A stretch of DNA of 7,963 bases from Selenomonadaceae bacterium (GTDB lineage Bacteria; Bacillota; Negativicutes; Selenomonadales; Selenomonadaceae): assembly GCA_017484235.1 (NCBI GenBank), contig JAFUTM010000237.1, forward strand, positions 1 to 7,963. Direction: 5' to 3'. Within the stretch, counting starts at the first letter, position 1; every line of letters starts with the position of its first letter. A program made the translations under genes and the position numbers. Below the pieces are notes generated by a model. The model did not search any database. It had not been told where the DNA came from and was given only the letters and a program-made list of their open reading frames with translations. Of the stretch, positions 1-7,281 are shown piece after piece.

Positions 1-183
1 CAGCGCGTCAATTAAGCAGTTGCTTTTATTAATCTTGACCGGCACTTCAAATTTAAGGAAGCGTTCCGGCTTGTCAATTCCAAACACATCACGAAATAAG
101 GTCAGCCAGAATATCTGAGTATCGCCCTTTTCATAGCCGCGGCTGCTCCACTCATCAATAAAAGTTTTAATAGGATTCGCCAA
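1..183 (-). CDS. MmeI/type IIG-like DNA methyltransferase (restriction-modification enzyme), N-terminal fragment
   Basis: This is a partial gene: 61 codons from a TTG start run open to the left edge. The protein begins MANPIKTFIDEWSSRGYEKG and continues with a segment containing QIFWLTLFRDVFGI and a later LKFEVPVKI. From family knowledge, a GYEKG-x-x-Q-x-FW...LLRDVFGI pattern marks the N-terminus of large MmeI-like proteins, which combine an N-terminal PD-(D/E)xK nuclease with an adenine-N6 DNA methyltransferase. Asp59, in LIDAL, sits where these proteins usually have FIDGYI and may be the first nuclease acidic residue; the ExK part would lie beyond the edge. The TTG start is chosen because GAGGT lies 7 nt upstream. 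It begins 3 nt after the stop of kinase 1, so co-transcription and translational coupling are likely. Full length (usually about 900 residues), methylase motifs and target site cannot be judged here. A methylase without nuclease activity is the main alternative. Confidence 0.7.
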   Translation of the reverse strand, partial: MANPIKTFIDEWSSRGYEKGDTQIFWLTLFRDVFGIDKPERFLKFEVPVKINKSNCLIDAL

Positions 184-186
184 AAT

Positions 187-2925
187 TTATACCTCAGTCT
201 TCAGCAATTCATTAATCTTTACCCAATCCAACTTAGCGGCGGCATCTTTAATCTCTTGATAACGTGCCGCTTCTTTGTCCGGCAGTTTATATTCGTCGAG
301 CGACTGGAATATAAACATCAGTGAGTCATAATCAAATGAGGCCGCAAAATCCTTCATCGCCTCAAACGCTTCAGATAATTCAGTGGCGTCAATCAACGGC
401 TTGTCTGCATTATCAGAGTCAGTTTGGAGCAGTGGCGCAAGTTTAGCTGCATAACTCTTATAGAATATCAACAACGATTCCGTATCCTGTTGAATCTCGT
501 TAATATAACCAGAGTTGCCAGCATCTTCAAGGCGTCTGGCCTTTTCGGAGAGTTCAGCCGCGCCGATGAGCTTAGCCGTAGACTTGAGCGCGTGTACTTT
601 TATTGTATAGTTCTTCCAGTCTTCGGATTTATAATAATTTTCAATCAGCTCCGCCGCTGGAATTATCGACTCAACGAAGACTTTTAACGTATCCAGATAA
701 GCCTCAACCGTACCGCAATAATTGATTCCAACTTCTGTATTTAAGCCGTCAATTTTAGTCAGCCATTCCGGTAAGTTCGATTCAAATTCGTCAGTTGTTT
801 CCATCTCAGACTGCACGGATTCATCACCGGTTTTAATTTTTTCTTCTGGCAGATATTCAAGTATTAATTTCTCAAGCTGCACACTGTTAATTGGTTTAGT
901 TAAGTAATCATTAAATCCGATAGAGATATATTCTTCACGTGCGCCGCTGATTGCATTTGCAGTCAATGAGATGACCGGTGTATTGATATTAGGACTGCTT
1001 TTCATCTTCTTCATTGCATTAAGAGTTTCAATACCGTCCATACCAGGCATACGATGATCTAAAAAGATTATGTCGTATTTATTTTTCATTACGAGTGTCA
1101 GACAATCTGGACCATTGAGTGCGGTATCAATTTTAATCTGAGTTTTTTTGAGAAGGCCTTTAATAACGGTTAAGTTCATTACTGTATCGTCAACAACAAG
1201 GATTCTGGCGTCTGGCGCGGTGAATAGTTCTTGATATTCTTGATGATGACTGAGTGAGCGTTTATAATCTTCTTGGAAATCGCCAATCGGCTCGCGATTC
1301 ATAACTTTTTGTTCGAGTTCAAATGAGAAGGTTGAGCCTTCGCCATAAACACTGTCAACATCAAGTTTGGAATTCATCATTGCCAGCAGGCGTTGAGTAA
1401 TGTTCATACCGAGACCGGTGCCCTCAATTGTGCGGTTGCGTTCTTCTTCAATTCGTTCAAAGGCACTGAACAGCTTATTGAGGTCTTCTTGTTTAATGCC
1501 AATGCCCGTGTCTTTAACATTGACTACTAAGATAATGGAGTCGGTGCCCTTTTCTTTATAGTCGACATTAAGCGTGACAGAACCTTTTTCAGTATATTTG
1601 ACAGCGTTAGTTAAAATATTCGTGATGACCTGTTTAATGCGGATTTCGTCACCGAATAATACTGTTGGCATATTAGGAGAAACATTAATTATAAATTCTA
1701 AATTCTTCTTTTTAGCACGCGCCTGTATCATATTGACTAAATCATTAAGCATTGAACTGACGTGATACTCAACCGGAATGATTTCCATTTTGCCGGCTTC
1801 TATTTTGGAAAAGTCTAAAATATCATTGACGAGGCTGAGCAGGTTGCGTGCAGCATTTTGGAGATTTTCGGAGTATTCCAATATGTTTTCGTTTTTGCTT
1901 TCACGGATTACCATTTCATTCATACCCATAATCGCGTTGATAGGCGTACGGATTTCGTGACTCATATTTGACAAAAAGTCGCTTTTTGCCTGGTTTGCAG
2001 AATCAGCCAAAACTTTTTCGTGTTCAAAGAATTCTGCTTCACGCGATTTTTTGAGATAACGAACGACAAAGGTTATCATAATTATCAGAATTATAAACGT
2101 CACAAACATAACCATATAAATATAGTCTATGCCGACGGCGACGTACTTCCAAGGTACATAGCCGGATAAGGCAATGTTATATTTTGAAGAAATTTCAGTG
2201 GCGTGCAAGAAATAACTTTTACCATTATAATCATAATAAACTGCTGCCGAATTGTTCTCACTGGCGTCATATTTTGTCCTAAGCTCATTCCAGCCGTCTC
2301 TCATTTCGTCCGCAGGAATTACGCGTTCCATATTGCCTTTTGAGAGCACCATTTTTGCATTGTCTTCATCGCCGTTTAAAAAGATTAATGCACCTGCGCC
2401 GTTATAACTGAGCGCGCCGAATCTTCTGCGTATTTCCTCATTCTCAAAACAATCATAAAACAAACACGTCTGACCATCTACTTGAATAGGAATTGCAAAT
2501 ATCAAGCCGTATCCAAAACGATATTTTATATCTCTTTCACCGTTGAAGACTTTTTGAAAAAGCTGCAATTCTTCTTCCGTCATAGGTGAACCGGCAATGA
2601 CTCTTCCGTTTGGAGTCACGATTCCCATTGATTCGCCAGTTGCTTTAGTTAAACAAATTTCAATTGCATTTTCAAAAGTAACTTTGCCTTGAACTGCCAA
2701 TGTTGCACAGGATTCAAGTTTATTAAATTCTTCATTAAACTGCCGATCCAGTCCAAAAGCTACACTCTGACTTTGCTGCGTCACGGACTCTTCCAATGAT
2801 TCTTTTAGTGCGGAATCTAATTTATGATAAATAAAATAGCCGACTAAGACCAAAATTGATGCAATAACTATAAATTCAATCACCGCACGGACTGTTAAAT
2901 TATTCAAGGATTTAAAATTTAACAT
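187..2925 (-). CDS. Hybrid sensor histidine kinase 1 (HisKA-HATPase-REC-HPt) with periplasmic sensor
   Basis: A membrane sensor kinase of 912 residues (numbering from the chosen ATG). TM1 is about 16-33, the extracytoplasmic Cache-like sensor about 34-266, and TM2 about 267-291. No HAMP domain is seen, only a short linker. HisKA has SHEIRTP with phospho-acceptor His323. The ATPase domain shows NAVKYT (Asn440), DTGIGI (472-477) and GTGLGM (502-507). The receiver has Asp579/Asp580, phospho-acceptor Asp623 in LDHRMPGMDG, Thr655 and Lys677. HPt has His778 in VHALKST. A charged helical module of about 70 residues ends the protein. All catalytic residues are present, so a complete His-Asp-His relay is expected, passing phosphate to a separate response regulator. 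The ATG at 2925 is preferred over an ATG 18 nt upstream because GGAG lies 8 nt before it and it aligns with kinase 2. The input ligand is unknown. The gene is third in a four-gene run. Confidence 0.93.
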   Translation of the reverse strand: MLNFKSLNNLTVRAVIEFIVIASILVLVGYFIYHKLDSALKESLEESVTQQSQSVAFGLDRQFNEEFNKLESCATLAVQGKVTFENAIEICLTKATGESMGIVTPNGRVIAGSPMTEEELQLFQKVFNGERDIKYRFGYGLIFAIPIQVDGQTCLFYDCFENEEIRRRFGALSYNGAGALIFLNGDEDNAKMVLSKGNMERVIPADEMRDGWNELRTKYDASENNSAAVYYDYNGKSYFLHATEISSKYNIALSGYVPWKYVAVGIDYIYMVMFVTFIILIIMITFVVRYLKKSREAEFFEHEKVLADSANQAKSDFLSNMSHEIRTPINAIMGMNEMVIRESKNENILEYSENLQNAARNLLSLVNDILDFSKIEAGKMEIIPVEYHVSSMLNDLVNMIQARAKKKNLEFIINVSPNMPTVLFGDEIRIKQVITNILTNAVKYTEKGSVTLNVDYKEKGTDSIILVVNVKDTGIGIKQEDLNKLFSAFERIEEERNRTIEGTGLGMNITQRLLAMMNSKLDVDSVYGEGSTFSFELEQKVMNREPIGDFQEDYKRSLSHHQEYQELFTAPDARILVVDDTVMNLTVIKGLLKKTQIKIDTALNGPDCLTLVMKNKYDIIFLDHRMPGMDGIETLNAMKKMKSSPNINTPVISLTANAISGAREEYISIGFNDYLTKPINSVQLEKLILEYLPEEKIKTGDESVQSEMETTDEFESNLPEWLTKIDGLNTEVGINYCGTVEAYLDTLKVFVESIIPAAELIENYYKSEDWKNYTIKVHALKSTAKLIGAAELSEKARRLEDAGNSGYINEIQQDTESLLIFYKSYAAKLAPLLQTDSDNADKPLIDATELSEAFEAMKDFAASFDYDSLMFIFQSLDEYKLPDKEAARYQEIKDAAAKLDWVKINELLKTEV
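191..195 (-). promoter_or_regulatory. Ribosome binding site of the DNA methyltransferase gene
   Basis: On the minus strand GAGGT lies 7 nt before a TTG codon at 183-181. The site falls inside the last codons of kinase 1, so ribosomes finishing the kinase end almost on the next start. It decides the TTG start: no ATG is available near by in that frame. Confidence 0.6.
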
Positions 2926-2933
2926 AATTTTTT

Positions 2934-2937
2934 CTCC
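2934..2937 (-). promoter_or_regulatory. Ribosome binding site deciding the start of kinase 1
   Basis: GGAG on the minus strand, 8 nt before the ATG at 2925. It lies inside the codons that would be translated if the upstream ATG at 2943 were used, and that upstream ATG has no comparable site, so the shorter protein is favoured. Confidence 0.6.
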
Positions 2938-2949
2938 AATCATAAAAAT

Positions 2950-3723
2950 TTAAGAAGTACCTTTAAGTTTATTTTGCCAGTAATCAGCATTTTGTTTATT
3001 TGCGGTTGTACCCCAGCCGTTTTTATAGCAGTCTGAGAGCATCTTCATTGATAAAGTATTTCCATTTATTGCAGATTTTTGAAACCATTCAAAGGCAGTT
3101 TTTTTATTTTCCACTGCACCATCACTGCCGTTAAAGTACATCATCGCCAATTTGTACATTGCATCAACATTATGTGACTCTGCGGCAATTTTACAAATTT
3201 CAAAATCAGAATATGAATTTTTAACTTCATTTGTCGACGGCATTATTTTTTCTGGTTTATTGATAATTTGATTTAGAATAGTTAATTTAGCGATATTTTT
3301 CATTTCAAGTAAATTTTCATTGATTGAATCATTGCTGCCTAAAACATTGTTTATTTGCTTTGAGAGTTCGGTGTGGCTGCTTTTTATTTTAGTTATGGAT
3401 TTTTCAAGTTTATTAATTTGTTCAACTGATTGATTAGTTAATTTTTCAATAGATTGTTTATGTTCATTCTTGAGGTTGCCGACTAATTGTTTAATGTAAT
3501 TTTTTTGATCTTTCATTTCAATAGACAGCTTGTCAATTTGATTTTTAAGGTTATTTACGGATTGTGACATCTTAGACAAATTATCTACTTTTTGGCTCAA
3601 TGTGTCCAATTTGTTTTGAATATTTACAGATGAATCTAAAACAAATTTCATTGTTTCTAAAATTAAATTCTGTGACTCAATCAAAGGATTAGGCTCATCT
3701 TGAGTATGTTGAGAATTATCCAT
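2950..3723 (-). CDS. Cytoplasmic coiled-coil protein with C-terminal Sel1-like repeats
   Basis: A 257-residue protein with no signal peptide or membrane segment. Residues about 30-150 carry Leu/Ile/Val/Met at 3-4 spacing (for example in KLDTLSQKVDNL) among Lys, Gln, Asn, Ser and Glu, as in a long coiled coil, so oligomerisation is likely. Residues about 180-221 form a Sel1-like repeat (DAMYKLAMMYFNG, then TAFEWFQKSAING). A second follows at about 222-253 (MKMLSDCYKNGWGT, then ADYWQNKL). Sel1 repeats are TPR-like helical hairpins that usually bind proteins; no catalytic motif is seen. It sits 18 nt after kinase 2 and 6 nt before the first possible ATG of kinase 1, hence an adaptor or scaffold for these kinases is a reasonable but untested inference. 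Its own ribosome site is weak (AGTGG only 4 nt from the ATG), so translation may depend on coupling to kinase 2. It is clearly more AT-rich than the kinase-domain regions. Confidence 0.85.
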   Translation of the reverse strand: MDNSQHTQDEPNPLIESQNLILETMKFVLDSSVNIQNKLDTLSQKVDNLSKMSQSVNNLKNQIDKLSIEMKDQKNYIKQLVGNLKNEHKQSIEKLTNQSVEQINKLEKSITKIKSSHTELSKQINNVLGSNDSINENLLEMKNIAKLTILNQIINKPEKIMPSTNEVKNSYSDFEICKIAAESHNVDAMYKLAMMYFNGSDGAVENKKTAFEWFQKSAINGNTLSMKMLSDCYKNGWGTTANKQNADYWQNKLKGTS

Positions 3724-3741
3724 ATATCCACTGCTTTCTAT

Positions 3742-6441
3742 TTAAAGTAATTTATTAATAGTATCCCAGTCTAATTTAGCTGCGGCCTCTTTAATTTGTT
3801 TATAGCGTTCAGCTTCATAATCGGGTAGACGATATTCATCAAGTGACTGGAACACAAACATTAATGAGTCATAGTCAAAAGAGGCGGCAATATCTTTCAT
3901 TGCGTCGAAGGCCTCGGATAATTCAGCAGGATCAATCATAGGTTTATCAGAATCATCTTCGTCAGTCTGAATCAGCGGCGCAAGTTTTTCGGCGTAGCTT
4001 CTGTATAGTTTTAATAATGGTTCGGTATCCTGCTGGATTTCATTTATATAACCGGAATTGCCGGCGTCTTCAAGTCGTCTGGCCTTTTCAGATAACTCAG
4101 CCGCGCCAATTACACGAGATGTTGACTTAAGAGCGTGTACTTTGGTTGTGTAATTTTTCCAGTCGCCTGATTTATAGTAGTTTTCAATGTCGTTAGAAGC
4201 TGGAATTATTGACTCGGCAAACACTGTAAGCGCATCTAAATAAGCTTCTGTACCACCGCAATGTGAGATACCCTCGCTAATATTCAGTCCTTCAACTTTG
4301 GTCAGCCATTCCGGTAAATTCATTTCTTCAGTCATTTCAGTTTCTATAGAATCATCGGCGGTCTTAACTTTGTCTGCAGGTAAGTATTTAATAATCATAT
4401 TTTCAAGCTGCACACTGTTTATCGGTTTTGTCAAATAATCTTGAAAACCGGCAGCAATATATTGCTCACGTGCACCGCTAATCGCATTTGCCGTCAGTGA
4501 TATGACCGGTGTATCTTTGTTGAGACTGTCTGGCAGTTTTTCCATCTCCTCAAGCGTCTCAATGCCGTCCATACCAGGCATACGATGATCTAAGAAGATG
4601 ATGTCGTATTTTGCCTTAGTGACCATCTTAAGGCAATCTGGACCGCTGAGAGCGGTATCAATGCGTATCTTTGTTTGTTTAAGCAGACCTTTGACAACAG
4701 TGAGATTCATTACAGTATCATCAACCACTAAAATACGGGCATCTGGTGCTGTGAACTTCTCGTGGTATTCTTTATGCGAATTAAGATTATTACGATAATC
4801 TTCCTGGAAATTACCAATCGGTTCACGATTCATAACTTTTTGCTCAATTTGGAATGCGAAGGTTGAGCCTTTACCGTAGACGCTTTCAACATAGAGCTTA
4901 CTGCCCATTAGTTTAAGCAGTCGTTGAGTGATATTCATACCGAGACCGGTGCCTTCAATCGTGCGATTGCGTTCCTCTTCGATTCGTTCAAAGGCATTAA
5001 ATAATTTATCTATATCTTCTTGTTTGATACCAATGCCCGTGTCGGCGACACTCACACATAAATATATATTGTCATCGTCCATTTCACGTGTGGTAATATT
5101 TAAAGTAACACTACCTTCTTCAGTGTACTTGACAGCGTTGGTTAAAATATTCGTGATAATCTGCTTAATGCGGATTTCATCGCCAAACAGCACACTCGGC
5201 ATATTTTGAGAAACATTAATTCTAAAATCAAGCCCTTTCTTCTCAGCACGTGACTGTATCATATTTACTAAATCATTTAAAAGTGAGCTGACGTGGTACT
5301 CAACAGGAATAATCTCCATTTTACCAGCTTCAATTTTGGAAAAATCCAGAATATCATTGACAAGACTGAGCAGGTTGCGCGCTGCGTGTTGGAGATTATC
5401 GGCATATTCAATTATGTTCTTATCTTTGCACTCACGAAGAATCATCTCGTCCATACCCATAATGGCGTTGATAGGCGTTCTGATTTCGTGACTCATATTG
5501 GATAAAAACTCACTCTTAGCTTTGTTCGCAGAGTCCGCCAGAACCTTTTCATGTGCAAGATTTTTGGCTTCGCGATTCTTCATCATATATCGAACGATAA
5601 AAATTATTGCAATGAATATCACAATAAACGAAATTAACATTATTTTGTAAATGTAATCAATTCCAACTGCTACATATTCCCAAGGAACATATCCTGTCAG
5701 AGCAAAGTGCTGATCAACAGATATTTCTGACATATGAATAAAATATCTCTGCCCGTTGTAATTGTAAAAGATAGCACTGGATACCATATTGCTTTTTTGG
5801 AATTTGTCACCTAATTTATGCCAGCCGTCATTTAAATATGAAGCCGAAAAGAAATACCAGCCTTTTGACAATAAAAGCCAATTTTCCAGACCGTTATGAA
5901 TGTAAAGTGTACCAGCACCATTATAACTGAGTGCGCGAAAAGTACGGCGAACAGCATCATCATCAAAACAATTATATAGAACACATTGCTCACCATTTAT
6001 TTTTATTGGAACGGCAAATATTAATCCTATATTTTGACGATATTTAACGACCTCAAGACCTCTGAAAGCTGAATACAAAATTTTTATTGTTTCATCCGGC
6101 AAAGGCGTTCCGGCTATTGTCTTACCGTCTAGGGTGACTATTCCCATCGTTTCACCAGATGAACCAATCAATGAAACACTGACTAAATCCTCAACCGATA
6201 CCTTACTTTGTTCCACTAAGTTAGCACCTGTTCGCAATCTGTCAAAAGTGTGCCTTGATTGCTGTTCTATTCCAAATGCAAGACTTTGAGATTGCTGCGC
6301 AACTGATTCTTCGAGCGAACGAGTAAGTTCTGCGTCTACCTTTTGATAAACAAAATAGCCGATGATTCCAAATATCAATGATAGCATCAAGAAATCTATC
6401 ACCGCTCGAACTTTTAAATTATTTAACGCGTTGACTTTCAT
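3742..6441 (-). CDS. Hybrid sensor histidine kinase 2 (HisKA-HATPase-REC-HPt), paralogue of kinase 1
   Basis: An 899-residue membrane kinase (numbering from the chosen ATG) with the same plan as kinase 1: TM1 about 14-33, extracytoplasmic sensor about 34-262, TM2 about 263-286, and a linker without HAMP. HisKA has His318 in SHEIRTP. HATPase has Asn435, DTGIGI at 467-472 and GTGLGM at 497-502. The receiver has Asp574/Asp575, acceptor Asp618, Thr650 and Lys672. HPt has His769 in VHALKST, and a helical tail follows. All relay residues are intact. Residues 353-386 are identical to kinase 1, whereas the sensor is much more divergent, so the two probably sense different but related signals. The ATG at 6441 is preferred over one 12 nt upstream because GGAG lies 6 nt before it and the resulting N-terminus aligns with kinase 1. 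It is the first gene after the promoter in the rsmG gap and probably opens the operon. No output domain is present. Confidence 0.93.
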   Translation of the reverse strand: MKVNALNNLKVRAVIDFLMLSLIFGIIGYFVYQKVDAELTRSLEESVAQQSQSLAFGIEQQSRHTFDRLRTGANLVEQSKVSVEDLVSVSLIGSSGETMGIVTLDGKTIAGTPLPDETIKILYSAFRGLEVVKYRQNIGLIFAVPIKINGEQCVLYNCFDDDAVRRTFRALSYNGAGTLYIHNGLENWLLLSKGWYFFSASYLNDGWHKLGDKFQKSNMVSSAIFYNYNGQRYFIHMSEISVDQHFALTGYVPWEYVAVGIDYIYKIMLISFIVIFIAIIFIVRYMMKNREAKNLAHEKVLADSANKAKSEFLSNMSHEIRTPINAIMGMDEMILRECKDKNIIEYADNLQHAARNLLSLVNDILDFSKIEAGKMEIIPVEYHVSSLLNDLVNMIQSRAEKKGLDFRINVSQNMPSVLFGDEIRIKQIITNILTNAVKYTEEGSVTLNITTREMDDDNIYLCVSVADTGIGIKQEDIDKLFNAFERIEEERNRTIEGTGLGMNITQRLLKLMGSKLYVESVYGKGSTFAFQIEQKVMNREPIGNFQEDYRNNLNSHKEYHEKFTAPDARILVVDDTVMNLTVVKGLLKQTKIRIDTALSGPDCLKMVTKAKYDIIFLDHRMPGMDGIETLEEMEKLPDSLNKDTPVISLTANAISGAREQYIAAGFQDYLTKPINSVQLENMIIKYLPADKVKTADDSIETEMTEEMNLPEWLTKVEGLNISEGISHCGGTEAYLDALTVFAESIIPASNDIENYYKSGDWKNYTTKVHALKSTSRVIGAAELSEKARRLEDAGNSGYINEIQQDTEPLLKLYRSYAEKLAPLIQTDEDDSDKPMIDPAELSEAFDAMKDIAASFDYDSLMFVFQSLDEYRLPDYEAERYKQIKEAAAKLDWDTINKLL

Positions 6442-6447
6442 ACCATT

Positions 6448-6451
6448 CTCC
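6448..6451 (-). promoter_or_regulatory. Ribosome binding site deciding the start of kinase 2
   Basis: GGAG on the minus strand, 6 nt before the ATG at 6441. It overlaps the alternative upstream ATG at 6453, whose own upstream sequence is AT-rich without a comparable site. Confidence 0.55.
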
Positions 6452-6462
6452 ATTCATATCTA

Positions 6463-6522
6463 TTTAACGTATAACTTAATAATCATTATATCATTAAAAA
6501 TAATAAACTAAAATACGTTAAA
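6463..6522. repeat. 10-bp perfect inverted repeat bracketing the kinase-operon promoter
   Basis: TTTAACGTAT at 6463-6472 and its exact complement ATACGTTAAA at 6513-6522 are separated by 40 bp. The extended -10 element lies between them. Relative to the predicted start the arms fall at about +7 to +16 and -36 to -45, and their centres are 50 bp apart. This resembles a pair of operator half-sites; an RNA hairpin is less likely because only the downstream arm would be transcribed from this promoter. Confidence 0.5.
6485..6493 (-). promoter_or_regulatory. Extended -10 promoter for the kinase operon
   Basis: The minus strand reads TGATATAAT, a perfect TATAAT hexamer with the TGn extension. The -35 region is poor (best is TTTAGT at 16-nt spacing, 3 of 6 matches), which fits an extended -10 promoter. 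The start point would be near 6478, giving a leader of about 37 nt before the ATG of kinase 2. The -10 overlaps two copies of TAATGAT separated by one base. Confidence 0.55.
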
Positions 6523-6531
6523 ATGATTCTA

Positions 6532-7257
6532 TCATTTATTTTTTTTAATCAATGGTGTTTTCTTTGGAAGTCCAGCTTTTCGTGGAAATTGATTAGGCGT
6601 ACGAACAACTTTTTTTATATAAATTAATTTTCTTCCATCTCCATTTGGCAGTTTAACATCTATCGTCTCAATATTTCCGCCGCCAAGTAATTTGATAGCA
6701 TATTCCGCATCATTCAATTCATAATCAATTTTACTGCTTTTCAATGCAGCGAAATAACCACCTGTTTTTACAAATGGCAAACAGTATTCCGATAATATAT
6801 TCAACTGAGCAACGGCACGTGACACCGCTAAATCAAAAGATTCTCTAAATTGTGGATTATGAGCTGCATCTTCAGCACGACTATGAAGGCATAATACATC
6901 TTGTAATCCAATTTTTGCAACTACATCTTCTAAAAATGATATTCGTTTATTCAATGAATCAAGTAAAGTAATTTTTATATATGGATTCAGAATTTTTAAA
7001 GGTATACACGGAAATCCTGCGCCGGTCCCAACATCAATTATCGTTTCAACCTTTCCAATTTTGTTTTCATTCCAAATTAGAATAGAATCAATTATATGTT
7101 TTACAGCAAATTCATATGGATCAGTTATCGTCGTCAGGTTAATTTTTTTATTCCATTCAACTATCATTTGATAAAAATCTGCAAATTGATCTAATTGATT
7201 ATCACTAAACGTAATGTCGCTGTCTTTAGCAACGGATTGAAGTATATTGCGAAACAT
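6532..7257 (-). CDS. rsmG: 16S rRNA (guanine527-N7)-methyltransferase RsmG (GidB)
   Basis: This enzyme methylates N7 of G527 in 16S rRNA using S-adenosylmethionine. The 241-residue product has the usual family length. Numbered from the chosen start, WNKKINLTTI lies at 35-44, the SAM-binding loop DVGTGAGFP at 75-83, LLDSLNKRISFL just after, HSRAED at 125-130, SRAVA at 146-150, and a basic tail with PRKAG near the end, all in the order expected of RsmG. The ATG at 7257 is preferred over one 18 nt upstream because a strong GGAGGAGG site lies 8 nt before it and would otherwise be coding. The usual partner mnmG and the parAB genes are not seen in this window; the gene is divergent from a secreted protein and is followed by the kinase operon with its own promoter. 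It ends in tandem TGA TAG stops. Confidence 0.95.
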   Translation of the reverse strand: MFRNILQSVAKDSDITFSDNQLDQFADFYQMIVEWNKKINLTTITDPYEFAVKHIIDSILIWNENKIGKVETIIDVGTGAGFPCIPLKILNPYIKITLLDSLNKRISFLEDVVAKIGLQDVLCLHSRAEDAAHNPQFRESFDLAVSRAVAQLNILSEYCLPFVKTGGYFAALKSSKIDYELNDAEYAIKLLGGGNIETIDVKLPNGDGRKLIYIKKVVRTPNQFPRKAGLPKKTPLIKKNK

Positions 7258-7265
7258 AAACTTAA

Positions 7266-7273
7266 CCTCCTCC
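7266..7273 (-). promoter_or_regulatory. Strong ribosome binding site of rsmG
   Basis: GGAGGAGG on the minus strand, 8 nt before the ATG at 7257. It begins right after the alternative ATG at 7275 and therefore rules that start out in practice. Confidence 0.75.
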
Positions 7274-7281
7274 ATAAGGAT

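Noticed and set aside
424..1960. Several plus-strand open frames of 60-87 codons inside kinase 1
   Set aside because: They are antisense to a fully supported kinase, contain no known motifs, and partly repeat at equivalent positions in the paralogue because of shared codon pattern.
4598..5505. Plus-strand open frames of 66-93 codons inside kinase 2
   Set aside because: Same reason: shadows of the kinase reading frame without independent start signals.
187..6441. Possible gene fusion or frameshift in either kinase
   Set aside because: Both frames are open from end to end with all catalytic residues present; the two copies agree in architecture.
6521..6537. AAATGAT-TCT-ATCATTT inverted repeat at the end of rsmG as a terminator
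   Set aside because: The 7-bp stem is almost all A-T, overlaps the stop codon, and is followed on the minus strand only by a short T run broken by AACG, so it is too weak to call.
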